Source of the DNA: Sinonovacula constricta
Taxonomy: Eukaryota > Mollusca > Bivalvia > Cardiida > Solecurtidae
NCBI GenBank assembly: GCA_007844125.1
Contig: CM017572.1
Span: 32,549,764 to 32,613,763, forward strand
DNA: 64,000 nt
Direction of reading: 5' to 3'
Shown here: positions 24,552 through 36,277 of the stretch, piece after piece
How positions within the stretch are numbered: position 1 is the stretch's first letter
Layout: each line of letters opens with the position of its first letter
Notes under the pieces: model-generated
What the model saw: the letters and a program-made list of their open reading frames with translations, nothing else
What the model was told of the DNA's origin: nothing
The model's database searches: none
Translations under genes and position numbers: made by a program

Positions 24552-24955
24552 CTGTAATAAACACAATTATATTACTAAACATTTTAATTCAAATGCATCT
24601 AAATGTTGTCAAGGTGGTTGTGAATAAAAACTTGCGTAAGTACTTAAATGTCTAGTACAGTTATTTTTAACAGTTTCTAAACTTCACAAATCAAAAGATA
24701 ATATTTACTTTCCCAAAATATTAAGTTCTCCTTAATTTCAGCAGTAGTGTGTTTTTTAAAACTTGATTCAATATTTCAAAAATATTTTCTGTTTAACAGT
24801 TAAAAGATAGAGTTTGTTTCTGAGGTAGTTTATCATTATAGAGTAAGACGTTTTTAGAAGTACAGAGCACAATTATACTTAAAAAAATGTAGGTAACACC
24901 AGCATATATAAGCTCACCAAACACTTTAACAACAGCATGAATTTCATCACCTTAC

Positions 24956-26272
24956 CTGAATTTTCTTTGTTGTCGTGATTTGGTGGAGTTGATGACAGGC
25001 CAAGTGTGACAAAATGGCCAAGAGGTGACTCACCAGGGTAGAATATAAAACTCAAAAGACAATTTAAAATCAAATTATACTTTATATACAAAACAATATA
25101 CATACAAGATAAAAGAAAATGATTTTAATACAATAGAAAAACAAAACCCCGCCGGCTTATATTAAGTCTGATAACTGTCCGCTGGTCTTAACTGTGCACT
25201 GTATCTATACTTCCTACACAACAAACAACACTTCTCTGATACACAATCCTTAGTATATGTGCTACGACATAGCTGTCCGATATGGTATCTGCTCGTGCAG
25301 CTCACTCCTGCGACGAAACTGTCCAATATGGTATCTGCTCGTGCAGCTCACTCCTGCGACGAAACTGTCCAACATGGTATCTCCCTTGCCGTTCCCCACA
25401 CAGAGTCTACCCCGTCGTACATGTAACGAATGCGTGGTACAAGTCGACCTTATATCGCTGTCCACCAATGGGCCTCTGCTTGTCTACGTCTAAGTACGGC
25501 TCTTTACTGGCCTACATACGGCTCTTCACTGGCCTAAATACGGCTCTTCCCTGGCCTAAATACGGCTCTTCCCTGGCCTAAATACGGACATATTCCGTAG
25601 TGTTATGGTACAGCATCATCAACGTCCCCTATCAACGCATCTCGATAACTGACCTCAACACTTGGAGCGTACAGATATTTATACAAATAGACAGCCCCGT
25701 AGCCTGACTTAATTCAAGAACCCCGAGAATTTGTAACCCGTGATTCCTCAGACTTCTCGTGAAAAACCAATTGCATACACCTTTAGTACGCCTCACCTTT
25801 TTAAGATAAAAAAAGGCCTAATGTAAATAAACTATGGGTTAACGTTTCAAGACCCTTTCAAAATGAATAAAAAACACTCTATTCATGTAATTATAAAAAC
25901 AACATAATTAGAACCTCTAAAAACCCTTTACACACCAAAAGGCAACAAAATAATCCTAAGATTATCCCTAATTTACTAAAATCAAACTCTGCAGTATCTC
26001 TCTGGCCTACGTGACATAAGCCTCGTACACAAAATCACTATATAAAATAAGGCCACGACTATGTTATTTTGTGACACCAAGCAAGACTTCTGCAGCTTCA
26101 GAATCCAAAACTGATAGGCTCAAAGAATCCTGGAATGGCAGCTGACGCTTCGCATTCTGTTCTGCTGTTCGATTAACTGTTCTGTTGAAGCGGTCCAGAG
26201 TTCTCATAGGAGTATGATAACCAAGGTTGACCGATGGAACGTTGTCAGGACTGATAGGGTCATCACTTTTGC
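24956..26272 (-). pseudogene. Transposase exon 2, copy 1, interrupted by a solo LTR
   Basis: The uninterrupted exon (42286-42525 in copy 3) encodes a low-complexity linker (KSDDPISPE..., RTLDRFNRTVNRTAEQ, LSLSVLDSEAAEVLLGLSS). Here a 1072-bp LTR sits between LLG and LSS. Splice sites at both ends are retained. Confidence 0.75.
25005..26076. mobile_element. Solo LTR in transposase exon 2 (copy 1)
   Basis: 1072 bp, beginning TGTGACAAAAT and ending ATTTTGTGACA, flanked by the 5-bp duplication CCAAG (25000-25004 and 26077-26081). TG...CA ends plus a 5-bp target duplication indicate an LTR; absence of internal sequence indicates a solo LTR. Copy 3 has the exact empty site at 42334. Inside are a 46-bp tandem unit near 25278-25375 and three to four ~23-bp units (CTCTTCCCTGGCCTAAATACGG type) near 25500-25585. 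Confidence 0.85.
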
Positions 26273-26760
26273 CTGAAGTAAATAAACATTTTTAAGATAA
26301 ATGACACATTCTTTTTTTTCCTCATTAAAATATGAAATGATGTCATAACAGTGTAGTGCATATAGGTACTTCCCATTACCGACGTGTATGAGTCTCTGTC
26401 TACAGAACTGAAGATCCCGGGTTCAACCCCATTTAGGGACAGGATTGTTATCCTCCCCGATTTACTTAACAGCAACAAGAGCAGCAGCACATACTGATTA
26501 TCTCACTGATCATGGTAATTTATCCTGCAAACGTGTTCACAGGATTTAATTATAAAAGAATTCCCGCCAACTTTTGAAATGTAAAAGATTCTAGCCCCCT
26601 GACATTTATTTAGAAATTAACAGGAACTTATACCAATATATAAACCGTGCACCGAATGGATGAGCAGCTATTTCGCATTTACTCCGATCATGATCAACAT
26701 ATTGGCATAAGTATTTATTTGGAAAGTGCAAGTATTTATAAAATAATCTCTAGTCGGTAC

Positions 26761-26961
26761 CTTGTATGAAATGTTCGCTGCAAACGCGTGCTCCATCATC
26801 CCCGGGGATCCAGTCTTTCCCCGTCACAGGGTCCTTTCTGTTGATAGCTTTCAACCACTGTTTCTCCTCTTTTCATCTTTAGAAAGTCGGTGGAATTTAA
26901 GTCCGATCTGCTTATCAGTGTCTCTGTTACAGCACCCGACAACAATGCACTCCTTTCCCAT
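26761..26961 (-). pseudogene. THAP-domain exon 1 of the transposase, copy 1 (frameshift)
   Basis: Begins at ATG 26961 with MGKECIVVGCCNRDTDKQIG, a THAP zinc finger start. A 1-bp deletion in the KDEKRRKLW segment shifts the frame relative to copy 3. The donor ACAAG|GTACCG is retained. Copy 2 has the same change. Confidence 0.75.
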
Positions 26962-27236
26962 TCTGATGCACGTAATTATGATAAAAAATGCGAAGGTTTA
27001 CGGCGTGATAAGATAAACTTCTACAGAAAACAATGGCGGACGAACTAGAGCTTGACGGCCAGGCTATTTTTAGTAACAGGAAACTCCCGGAAGTGACGAC
27101 ACGACAAATTCCCCTATAAGGAGATTTTGGGAATCCCCGTAATGACGTCATTCTTGCGCATGCGCAATGACTGGCCGTCAATTAGTCGACCATTCGCCAT
27201 TGTTGTCACTCGTTGACCCGTAAAGATTGAAAGGTC
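26962..27236. promoter_or_regulatory. Head-to-head promoter at the copy 1/copy 2 junction
   Basis: Only 275 bp separate the ATG of the copy 1 transposase (minus, 26961) from the ATG of the copy 2 SWIM gene (plus, 27237). The interval holds both transposon ends joined by ATA (27116-27118). It also has CRE palindrome TGACGTCA (27143-27150), NRF1-type palindrome TTGCGCATGCGCAA (27154-27167), and inverted CGCCATTGTT blocks at 27195-27204 (plus) and 27029-27038 (minus). The inverted CTGGCCGTCAA blocks are at 27171-27181 and 27052-27062. It is TATA-less. Promoter function is inferred. Confidence 0.55.
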
Positions 27237-27511
27237 ATGGAAGAAAAGGAACCGGAAATCTTGACGGAAGTGTCTATTTACGTTCGAGGACTTGAGAGAG
27301 AAGGAAGAGAACGGTATTTCACAAAGCTGAAGTACGAAAAGGGACAGAAAACTCTCCCCGATCCCTACAAAATACCACTGGATAAATGGAGCCGTGACCT
27401 TACCAAATGGCCGAGCGTAGATTTTGGACAGCTTTACACATACCTCATCTTGAGTCCTGCTCTATTTAGTCCTACCACAATGAAAAACTACAAGAGTCTC
27501 GAAGCGTACAG
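27237..27511 (+). pseudogene. SWIM-YqaJ gene exon 1, copy 2 (exon intact, gene broken downstream)
   Basis: ATG at 27237, MEEKEPEILTEVSIYVRGLE, through SLEAYR at donor ACAG|GTATAT. It has 91 codons plus two bases, and joins exon 2 in frame (AG|G TAC GTA). No domain is recognised in this part. The exon itself is undamaged; the gene fails in exon 4. Confidence 0.75.
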
Positions 27512-27866
27512 GTATATTTAAAATAAACATTTTCAGTTCATAATATAGCTTTAAGTTATCGAAGCATAAACTTACATTTTTTTTCTCAAAGTGCAACTTA
27601 GTCCGCCAGCATTGACACCGTTTTCTTAAACTTTCGAACTGATACATTCAATTAATCGATTTTGTTTTTATTAATCTTATTTCCACCATATACTTAAAAT
27701 TGCATTTCATCCTTTATTCGTCTATTATGAAAGTGAAATAAATACAGATAGGTCTACTCTAGGTAGACAGATGAAGATATGATACACACATTCAGTTTTT
27801 TTTACTTTTATAGCTTTGCATGTATGTTGTTGTTTTTTTTCTCAGTAATTTTGTATATCTTTTCAG

Positions 27867-28049
27867 GTACGTAGAGAGTAGTCATCTGCAAGTTGTATTC
27901 TACTATGATGTAGAAGACAGTCCTTACTGCTTCCTCCGTGCAGTTGTGACGCCCTCCATGCGGACAAGAGACGAGCCACATCAAGCCTGGGTCTGCATTG
28001 AGAAGGAAACTGCCAATATCTACTGTGCACACTGCACATGTATGGCAGG
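27867..28049 (+). pseudogene. SWIM-YqaJ gene exon 2, copy 2 (exon intact)
   Basis: Encodes YVESSHLQVVFYYDVEDSPY to CAHCTCMAG, the first half of a SWIM zinc finger. Both splice sites and the frame are intact, and the TAC codon mutated in copy 1 is present. Confidence 0.75.
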
Positions 28050-28499
28050 GTATGTGCAAAATCACAGTTTTGTTTTAGTGATTGCTGATGTTCTTACTGC
28101 ACTTACAATAACAGCAAGGGTCACATCAAGAGAAATTTGGTCATTCTAGATAACAAATGCCACCAAAACGTGTTGGTTAAGTGCCCCTATCTTTGTAGAT
28201 TGTAACAAACACATTTTCTTCACCTGTCAGCCAACATCTTAATAATAATGATTGTGCATTAGTGTGTGAAATCAGTAAATATATATGCACAAGTTTATAT
28301 CTTCTTGACCATACTTAATTAACATAATATTAAAAAATTTAAAAAGAATTATCTCGTGAATAAGTTTATTATTTAGTTTCAGGTACATAACAAATGCAAA
28401 AAAACAAAGTAGATTGGATTTATATGTTTTGTGTTGTCTTAATTTGTTCGGATTTACAACGTCATTATTTGTTTATCTCAATTATCTTTACTACTTTAG

Positions 28500-28626
28500 G
28501 TTGGGAGAAACATGCAGCCATGTAGCAGCCATACTCTTCAAGGTGGAGAGAGCAGTCCGATGGCAGTACACAGAAAAGTCTTCCACTGATGTGGGCCGAA
28601 TGTGGAATCAACATTTCAAAGAGCAG
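28500..28626 (+). pseudogene. SWIM-YqaJ gene exon 3, copy 2 (exon intact)
   Basis: Encodes LGETCSHVAAILFKVERAVRW to FKEQ. Joined to exon 2 it completes the SWIM motif C-x-C...C-x-H. The donor CAG|GTAAGT is canonical. SWIM fingers occur in many transposon proteins and are thought to bind DNA or protein. Confidence 0.75.
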
Positions 28627-29176
28627 GTAAGTTACTTCCTTTTTTAGACTGTCAGATGTTATAAACATTACATGTATATAACAACAACAAAACACCAAAT
28701 CTTGCAACTATGCTTGTGTACTTATCATCAAATTAATGAGTATTTTCAATTGATACTTTTTTTTTCATTAATTCTTTTTGCAAGAACCCTAATAAAAAAG
28801 AAAGAACACACATTTTGTTTCTTTGTAAACAGTCTAAAGGGAATTATGTATCAATAGAAAGAATTCCATTAAATAATTCCATCAAGATATCTGAATAAAA
28901 TTTGTAGTTAACTGAAGTGAAAGCAAAATACCTTTTGTCACATTTCAAAAATTTATATTTGTAATAACATTACAATTACATAAACAAATGAGGAGTAAGT
29001 ATGCATCTTGATGTTGAATTGACCAAGAATTGTTAGTATTTGTAATTTTCTTTGCCCAGTGGAATACTTAAACAGCCCGTGCCAAACATACCCTCATTGT
29101 GATATATACATGTACTTTACTTTCTGTAGATGTTAATCATGAGCCTGAAATACCTTTTAGGCTTTTATTGTTTTAG

Positions 29177-30344
29177 GTTGATCCTAGCCCAGTTACAAAA
29201 ATGCAGCACCTGTTTGGAAACAGAAAAAAGATAGTTGAGTCAGTGACGCCAACCAGTAGAGATCCTCTGCCATCTTGTGATGACCTGAAGGTACTGTATG
29301 CTGTCTGTCCTTATGCATCATTCTTCAACTTAATTCCGCCAGTTTTTCCAGAACAACAACAGAAGAAACAACACATCACAGAAGAACCCCTGCCTCTTCT
29401 GCCATTAAGTTTGTTGGAAGAAAAAAAACAAAGAATTGTGTGAAAAGGACTTAAAGCATAGGGTAGAGTGTATACAAAGTTCAACAGAAGTCACATCACA
29501 GCAGATAATAACACTTTTTAACAAAACAAAGACACAAACATATTACCTTTTTGGTATAGACACAGAGCTGGCAGAATAACAGCATCAAAGGCTCATGACA
29601 TTATAACAAGAAAGGAAACAACCTGTCCAGACAACCTTGTGATGCGTGTTGCAGGCTACAAGTCCTATGACCTAAGCAAGAAAGATGGGGACTTAAGAAT
29701 GAAGCCAGTGTGAGAGACATGTATGCAAAACATGTCAATGTCCAACACCAAAACTTCAGCTGTGACACATCTGGGTTTCTTGTTAGTGACAAAAACCCAT
29801 TTTTTGGAGCAACAGCTGATGGTGTCATCACTTGTAATTGCTGTGGGATTGGAACACTAGAGATAAAGTGTCCCTTTAAGCTGCAAAAGAAGACAAGGAC
29901 TTCTGTCTTGATGAACATTTAAATCTCAAGCGTACTCACAGGTATTACACGCAAGTGCAATTCCAAATGATGGTGTTTGATGTGCAATACTGTGACTTTG
30001 TCGTTATGACACAGCCGTCAGGTACACCAGTGTTAGTTATAGTTAGGGTTGGTCGGGAAGGTGACTTCTTGGAGAAGCTGCAGAGAAAGTGTTCTGCCTT
30101 TCTGAAGGATAATCTGCTTCCTGAGCTGCTTACTTCCAGACTGAAAGATAAGCAGATGTCAAATCCAACAATTGAACAATATGAACAATTGCAGCGTTGG
30201 TGCATCTGCAAGGAACCTGAATATGGAAAGATGATAATGGGTTCACATGAGGGCTGCCAAATTGGTTGGTTTCACTACAGATGTGTAGATGTAAAACGTA
30301 AGCCCCGTGGAAAATGGCTGTGTCCAAGGTGTAAACATGATTAG
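29177..30344 (+). pseudogene. YqaJ-PHD exon 4, copy 2 (several frameshifts)
   Basis: Compared with 20376-21578 this exon has an extra A in the A-tract near 29430, small changes near 29537, a 10-bp loss near 29690 and a ~25-bp loss near 29880, directly after the E-x-K motif. The reading frame is broken four times. The C-terminal YqaJ and PHD part (29955-30344) is undamaged. All four lesions are shared with copy 3. Confidence 0.8.
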
Positions 30345-30531
30345 TGATGTGTTTGATTTGTAATTATTGAGGTCATAATATAGAATTCTTGGACTGTCAT
30401 TGCTGTCGTGTTTTTACAAAATTTAAATATCTGTGATATCATCTTCAATATTTCACCTCTTACTTCCTGTTGTTGTTTGAGAGAAGCAGACGTGTTTAAG
30501 GTTCTTAATTTGACATGCCATTTCCATTATT

Positions 30532-31435
30532 CAGGGTTGGCAAAATGCCGGCAAATATGAGTATTTTCCATGCCGGCGGTATTTACCAGCAAATACTGGT
30601 TGATTGAATTGACCAGTCTGGAATATATACAATATTCCCTATTATCTTCATTCATATGGATAATATCAAGTTTACCCATCAATTGCCATTTTATTTATAC
30701 TTAAGTTTTACACTTTATTCATAATAAATAAATATTTAAGGGGCTTTGGCACTAACCACTGTCTTGCAGTTAATGCATTTAGCATTAGTCTTGTTGTCTT
30801 GGTCTACAATGGCAAAAAAGTTCCAGACTGGATCCTTTGGCTTCATAGTGAATAGTAGCTTGGTAATAGTGGGGAGTGCAGTTATAGAAATGATGATGAC
30901 AAGAGAATTTCTGTCTGTTATAAATGTAACTCAAGAATGAAGCCATACAGATGACACTGTAGCTCATGTCATACCAATATACAACCACTTGCTTGCACCT
31001 AGACAAATTGTCTAGGTAATTTATGACACTTTACTGTTGTCTTTGTTGCCCCTAGCTATTACAGCCCCATGTTTGAAACCTGTTGTTTTAATTGTCTAGA
31101 CAATATGGCTTCGCTTGTTAAATGTCAATAGCAAGGTGCACAGGTGAATTTGCATTAATTTCTCACCTGCTGTATTTTAGGTTCTAAGTAAAAAAAGACA
31201 GTTATTTAAAAATTAATTTTACCCTATGTGCTTATAATGATCACCTGATATGATATTTAAATAAAATGTCTGAGTAATTGAATTATTATTATGATTATAC
31301 ATTAATAACTGTCAACTAAATTGAGATTTCTGTAGTATTTTAAGGCAAACAACCTCATCTTTGTAGTATTTGCCACTTTGGGGAGTATTTTCCAGGCCGG
31401 TAAATACCGGGAGTGGTATTTACCGCCCAACCCTG
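30532..31435. mobile_element. Nested non-autonomous hAT-like element (copy 2)
   Basis: Same insertion as 21766-22669 with the same CAGGGTTGG/CCAACCCTG ends and 8-bp CCATTATT duplication. It was present before the array expanded. Confidence 0.9.
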
Positions 31436-32330
31436 CCATTATTTTACATCACAATATAAATGATTGTACTAGTAATAAAAGTACATGGATAGACCAATGC
31501 CATGAATATATATTTTAGCATTTCTGAATAAAACATTGGTGTTTATTTCCTATTTATTTTATTGTATAGGAAATATGTGATGCAAGAGAAGTCATTTGCT
31601 GTCTTTTCAATAAAAGTTATTTTGAAGTTTGTCATTGTTTTGCTTATTTGTGTTTCCCTTATTGGTAGCAATACAGAATAAGAGTTTTAAAGTAAAATTT
31701 CAACTTTCTTTCATGCAGTTTTTAATTACATATTTTATTTCAATGAATGATCTCTGTTAAGAGAAACAAAAACAAAAAAAAAGTGTAATGTAAATCCTTT
31801 ATTATCTTGATATGCACATGTGACATGGTAACAAGCATACTAAAGCTAAGAAATTAAAAGAATACACACAATATAACAGTTGTATTATTTAATACCCTTG
31901 TTTACCTTACTGCTCTATGCCTATACATCACCATTTGACTAATGAAAAGTTACCTGCATATAATCATGCTTAAATTAATCATGAAACTTTTAACATAATG
32001 AAAAATAATACTAGTAATTCAGATGGAAATTTAAGTTCACTTTACATATATTTTTCATGCTAATCAGTTTTAAACTCCCATTAAAGCAACAAATACAATA
32101 ATAGTTCAAATTAAGGTCACATCCCTTTAGAGAGGGGCATCTCCAAGTGGAGTAATGTGACTGCTGTAGGGTAAAAACGTTATCCAGAACAAACATTGCA
32201 TATGATATATATGATAACACATAGATTTTCTGGATAGCCCGCATACTTCCTTTATGTGGGTAACAAATGACCCCTTACAATTTAGTGTTGGCAACAACAC
32301 TCAATGTCTACATTATTTATAGAGTATACT

Positions 32331-33317
32331 TCAAGACACCAGACTGGGATGTAGATTGACAATGCCAGCACAAATAGTCATTATACTATCAGCATGAGGC
32401 ACAATATTTGAATGCATCTTCTCGCTTAATATTCTGAAGTTCTTTAAACGTTCCATTGCTCTTTCAACATGAATGCGCACATTTGAGATTTTTCTTCCTT
32501 TCTCCACATCTCGTGCACTCAGTTGCATTTTCCCTCAGGTAAATGCTGGGATAACAAGCTCTGCACCTAACTCGTTAAGTTCATCAGAGATGAGGAAGCC
32601 ACGGTCGGCCAGCACAACATTACCATGCTCAATAAAGTTAAAATATCCACAGTCATTTGCTAATATCTTGTCTGAGGTTTTTCCGGGGTAAGCCTGTGAT
32701 ATAAAGGACACAGACCCTGCAGGTGTTATGCTGACAAAGAACTTTAAAGTATGTGCATGTTTGTAAGTGCTGTAGGTAGCATTTCTGGCTGCAAAGTCTG
32801 CTGGACTGTCAATGAATACTTCTGTGCAGTCGATTATCGATACGCACTTTGGAAAAGTATCCTTGAAGCATTGTGGACGTGTCCGAATAATTTCTTCATG
32901 TCTTGGCCAGCGAATTAAAAATACAAGCCTTTTGGCCAGAACTGGTACTGTAGCATCTATGTATGAAGTGACAGATGTCTCTGACACTCCAAACCTAAAG
33001 GCAAGGTCCTTCTGGGGTGAATTAAGCCTTATTTTCATCAAAGTCAGGAGAAGAATATCTGCAGCTGTCATCAGGGTTGACTTGGGCAAAATGTCCTCAA
33101 CATACCCAAGAAGCCACTGGTAACATGCTGTAGATGGCAAACCAGTGTAAAATTTAACCTCCTCTTCTGACAGCTGATTAAATCGGAGCTTGGTGGTTGT
33201 GTTCCTCAACGCGTCGTTCTCCAGAGTCAGTCTGTTGAGCTCCTGCATGACTTGCTTGGTCTTGATATTGGCCTCTGCTAGTAGTTTTATGCAGGTGTCG
33301 TGACGACCCCCCTTTGT
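32331..33317 (-). pseudogene. Transposase exon 3, copy 2 (stop codon and frameshift)
   Basis: Nearly identical to 23565-24551, with the same TGA in place of the Arg codon of PAFTRGK (32535-32537) and the same extra G near the exon start. The DDE residues are otherwise readable. Confidence 0.8.
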
Positions 33318-33721
33318 CTGTAATAAACACAATTATATTACTAAACATTTTAATTCAAATGCATCTAAATGTTGTCAAGGTGGTTGTGAATAAAAACTTG
33401 CGTAAGTACTTAAATGTCTAGTACAGTTATTTTTAACAGTTTCTAAACTTCACAAATCAAAAGATAATATTTACTTTCCCAAAATATTAAGTTCTCCTTA
33501 ATTTCAGCAGTAGTGTGTTTTTTAAAACTTGATTCAATATTTCAAAAATATTTTCTGTTTAACAGTTAAAAGATAGAGTTTGTTTCTGAGGTAGTTTATC
33601 ATTATAGAGTAAGACGTTTTTAGAAGTACAGAGCACAATTATACTTAAAAAAATGTAGGTAACACCAGCATATATAAGCTCACCAAACACTTTAACAACA
33701 GCATGAATTTCATCACCTTAC

Positions 33722-35038
33722 CTGAATTTTCTTTGTTGTCGTGATTTGGTGGAGTTGATGACAGGCCAAGTGTGACAAAATGGCCAAGAGGTGACTCACC
33801 AGGGTAGAATATAAAACTCAAAAGACAATTTAAAATCAAATTATACTTTATATACAAAACAATATACATACAAGATAAAAGAAAATGATTTTAATACAAT
33901 AGAAAAACAAAACCCCGCCGGCTTATATTAAGTCTGATAACTGTCCGCTGGTCTTAACTGTGCACTGTATCTATACTTCCTACACAACAAACAACACTTC
34001 TCTGATACACAATCCTTAGTATATGTGCTACGACATAGCTGTCCGATATGGTATCTGCTCGTGCAGCTCACTCCTGCGACGAAACTGTCCAATATGGTAT
34101 CTGCTCGTGCAGCTCACTCCTGCGACGAAACTGTCCAACATGGTATCTCCCTTGCCGTTCCCCACACAGAGTCTACCCCGTCGTACATGTAACGAATGCG
34201 TGGTACAAGTCGACCTTATATCGCTGTCCACCAATGGGCCTCTGCTTGTCTACGTCTAAGTACGGCTCTTTACTGGCCTACATACGGCTCTTCACTGGCC
34301 TAAATACGGCTCTTCCCTGGCCTAAATACGGCTCTTCCCTGGCCTAAATACGGACATATTCCGTAGTGTTATGGTACAGCATCATCAACGTCCCCTATCA
34401 ACGCATCTCGATAACTGACCTCAACACTTGGAGCGTACAGATATTTATACAAATAGACAGCCCCGTAGCCTGACTTAATTCAAGAACCCCGAGAATTTGT
34501 AACCCGTGATTCCTCAGACTTCTCGTGAAAAACCAATTGCATACACCTTTAGTACGCCTCACCTTTTTAAGATAAAAAAAGGCCTAATGTAAATAAACTA
34601 TGGGTTAACGTTTCAAGACCCTTTCAAAATGAATAAAAAACACTCTATTCATGTAATTATAAAAACAACATAATTAGAACCTCTAAAAACCCTTTACACA
34701 CCAAAAGGCAACAAAATAACCCTAAGATTATCCCTATTTTACTAAAATCAAACTCTGCAGTATCTCTCTGGCCTACGTGACATAAGCCTCGTACACAAAA
34801 TCACTATATAAAATAAGGCCACGACTATGTTATTTTGTGACACCAAGCAAGACTTCTGCAGCTTCAGAATCCAAAACTGATAGGCTCAAAGAATCCTGGA
34901 ATGGCAGCTGACGCTTCGCATTCTGTTCTGCTGTTCGATTAACTGTTCTGTTGAAGCGGTCCAGAGTTCTCATAGGAGTATGATAACCAAGGTTGACCGA
35001 TGGAACGTTGTCAGGACTGATAGGGTCATCACTTTTGC
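33722..35038 (-). pseudogene. Transposase exon 2, copy 2, interrupted by a solo LTR
   Basis: Same structure and insertion point as copy 1; splice sites retained. Confidence 0.75.
33771..34842. mobile_element. Solo LTR in transposase exon 2 (copy 2)
   Basis: Same 1072-bp LTR and CCAAG target duplication as 25005-26076, differing by a few bases only. It was copied with the array rather than inserted independently. Confidence 0.85.
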
Positions 35039-35526
35039 CTGAAGTAAATAAACATTTTTAAGATAAATGACACATTCTTTTTTTTCCTCATTAAAATATG
35101 AAATGATGTCATAACAGTGTAGTGCATATAGGTACTTCCCATTACCGACGTGTATGAGTCTCTGTCTACAGAACTGAAGATCCCGGGTTCAACCCCATTT
35201 AGGGACAGGATTGTTATCCTCCCCGATTTACTTAACAGCAACAAGAGCAGCAGCACATACTGATTATCTCACTGATCATGGTAATTTATCCTGCAAACGT
35301 GTTCACAGGATTTAATTATAAAAGAATTCCCGCCAACTTTTGAAATGTAAAAGATTCTAGCCCCCTGACATTTATTTAGAAATTAACAGGAACTTATACC
35401 AATATATAAACCGTGCACCGAATGGATGAGCAGCTATTTCGCATTTACTCCGATCATGATCAACATATTGGCATAAGTATTTATTTGGAAAGTGCAAGTA
35501 TTTATAAAATAATCTCTAGTCGGTAC

Positions 35527-35727
35527 CTTGTATGAAATGTTCGCTGCAAACGCGTGCTCCATCATCCCCGGGGATCCAGTCTTTCCCCGTCACAGGGTCC
35601 TTTCTGTTGATAGCTTTCAACCACTGTTTCTCCTCTTTTCATCTTTAGAAAGTCGGTGGAATTTAAGTCCGATCTGCTTATCAGTGTCTCTGTTACAGCA
35701 CCCGACAACAATGCACTCCTTTCCCAT
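35527..35727 (-). pseudogene. THAP-domain exon 1, copy 2 (frameshift)
   Basis: Same 1-bp frameshift as copy 1 in the segment after HRL; start ATG and donor retained. Confidence 0.75.
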
Positions 35728-36002
35728 TCTGATGCACGTAATTATGATAAAAAATGCGAAGGTTTACGGCGTGATAAGATAAACTTCTACAGAAAACAAT
35801 GGCGGACGAACTAGAGCTTGACGGCCAGGCTATTTTTAGTAACAGGAAACTCCCGGAAGTGACGACACGACAAATTCCCCTATAAGGAGATTTTGGGAAT
35901 CCCCGTAATGACGTCATTCTTGCGCATGCGCAATGACTGGCCGTCAATTAGTCGACCATTCGCCATTGTTGTCACTCGTTGACCCGTAAAGATTGAAAGG
36001 TC
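35728..36002. promoter_or_regulatory. Head-to-head promoter at the copy 2/copy 3 junction
   Basis: Same arrangement as 26962-27236: transposon ends joined by ATA (35882-35884), CRE palindrome TGACGTCA (35909-35916), NRF1-type palindrome (35920-35933) and inverted CGCCATTGTT blocks between the two ATGs. Confidence 0.55.
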
Positions 36003-36277
36003 ATGGAAGAAAAGGAACCGGAAATCTTGACGGAAGTGTCTATTTACGTTCGAGGACTTGAGAGAGAAGGAAGAGAACGGTATTTCACAAAGCTGAAGTA
36101 CGAAAAGGGACAGAAAACTCTCCCCGATCCCTACAAAATACCACTGGATAAATGGAGCCGTGACCTTACCAAATGGCCGAGCGTAGATTTTGGACAGCTT
36201 TACACATACCTCATCTTGAGTCCTGCTCTATTTAGTCCTACCACAATGAAAAACTACAAGAGTCTCGAAGCGTACAG
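36003..36277 (+). pseudogene. SWIM-YqaJ gene exon 1, copy 3 (exon intact)
   Basis: I saw no difference from 27237-27511; encodes MEEKEPEILTEVSIYVRGLE to SLEAYR with donor ACAG|GTATAT. Confidence 0.75.

Larger units (their letters stand above)
18333..27115 (+). mobile_element. DNA transposon copy 1 (THAP-DDE transposase + SWIM-YqaJ-PHD gene)
   Basis: The element starts AGGAGATTTTGGG and ends AAATTCCCCT, imperfect terminal inverted repeats. Shared subterminal blocks lie further in: CTGGCCGTCAA, then CGCCATTGTT, in inverted orientation at both ends. It carries two convergent genes: SWIM-YqaJ-PHD on plus from the left end, and THAP-DDE transposase on minus from the right end. A DDE_Tnp_4-type transposase paired with a YqaJ nuclease fits the PIF/Harbinger-related, IS5-like group; I think ISL2EU is the closest superfamily name but cannot confirm it. 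In this copy the YqaJ exon is intact, while SWIM-gene exons 1-3 and the transposase are broken. Confidence 0.8.
27119..35881 (+). mobile_element. DNA transposon copy 2 (mosaic copy)
   Basis: Same structure as copy 1, separated from it and from copy 3 by three bases (ATA). Its left part, up to about 29.9 kb, shares all lesions with copy 3 (YqaJ frameshifts and deletions). Its right part, from about 30.1 kb, shares all lesions with copy 1 (THAP frameshift, transposase stop, solo LTR). Only a handful of single-base differences from those copies were noticed. It lacks an intact version of either gene. Confidence 0.8.

Noticed and set aside
26395..26445. GGTTCAACCCC in the transposase intron taken as a tRNA or SINE B box
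   Set aside because: No A box or cloverleaf could be found at the right distance; repeated in all three copies only because the array is duplicated.
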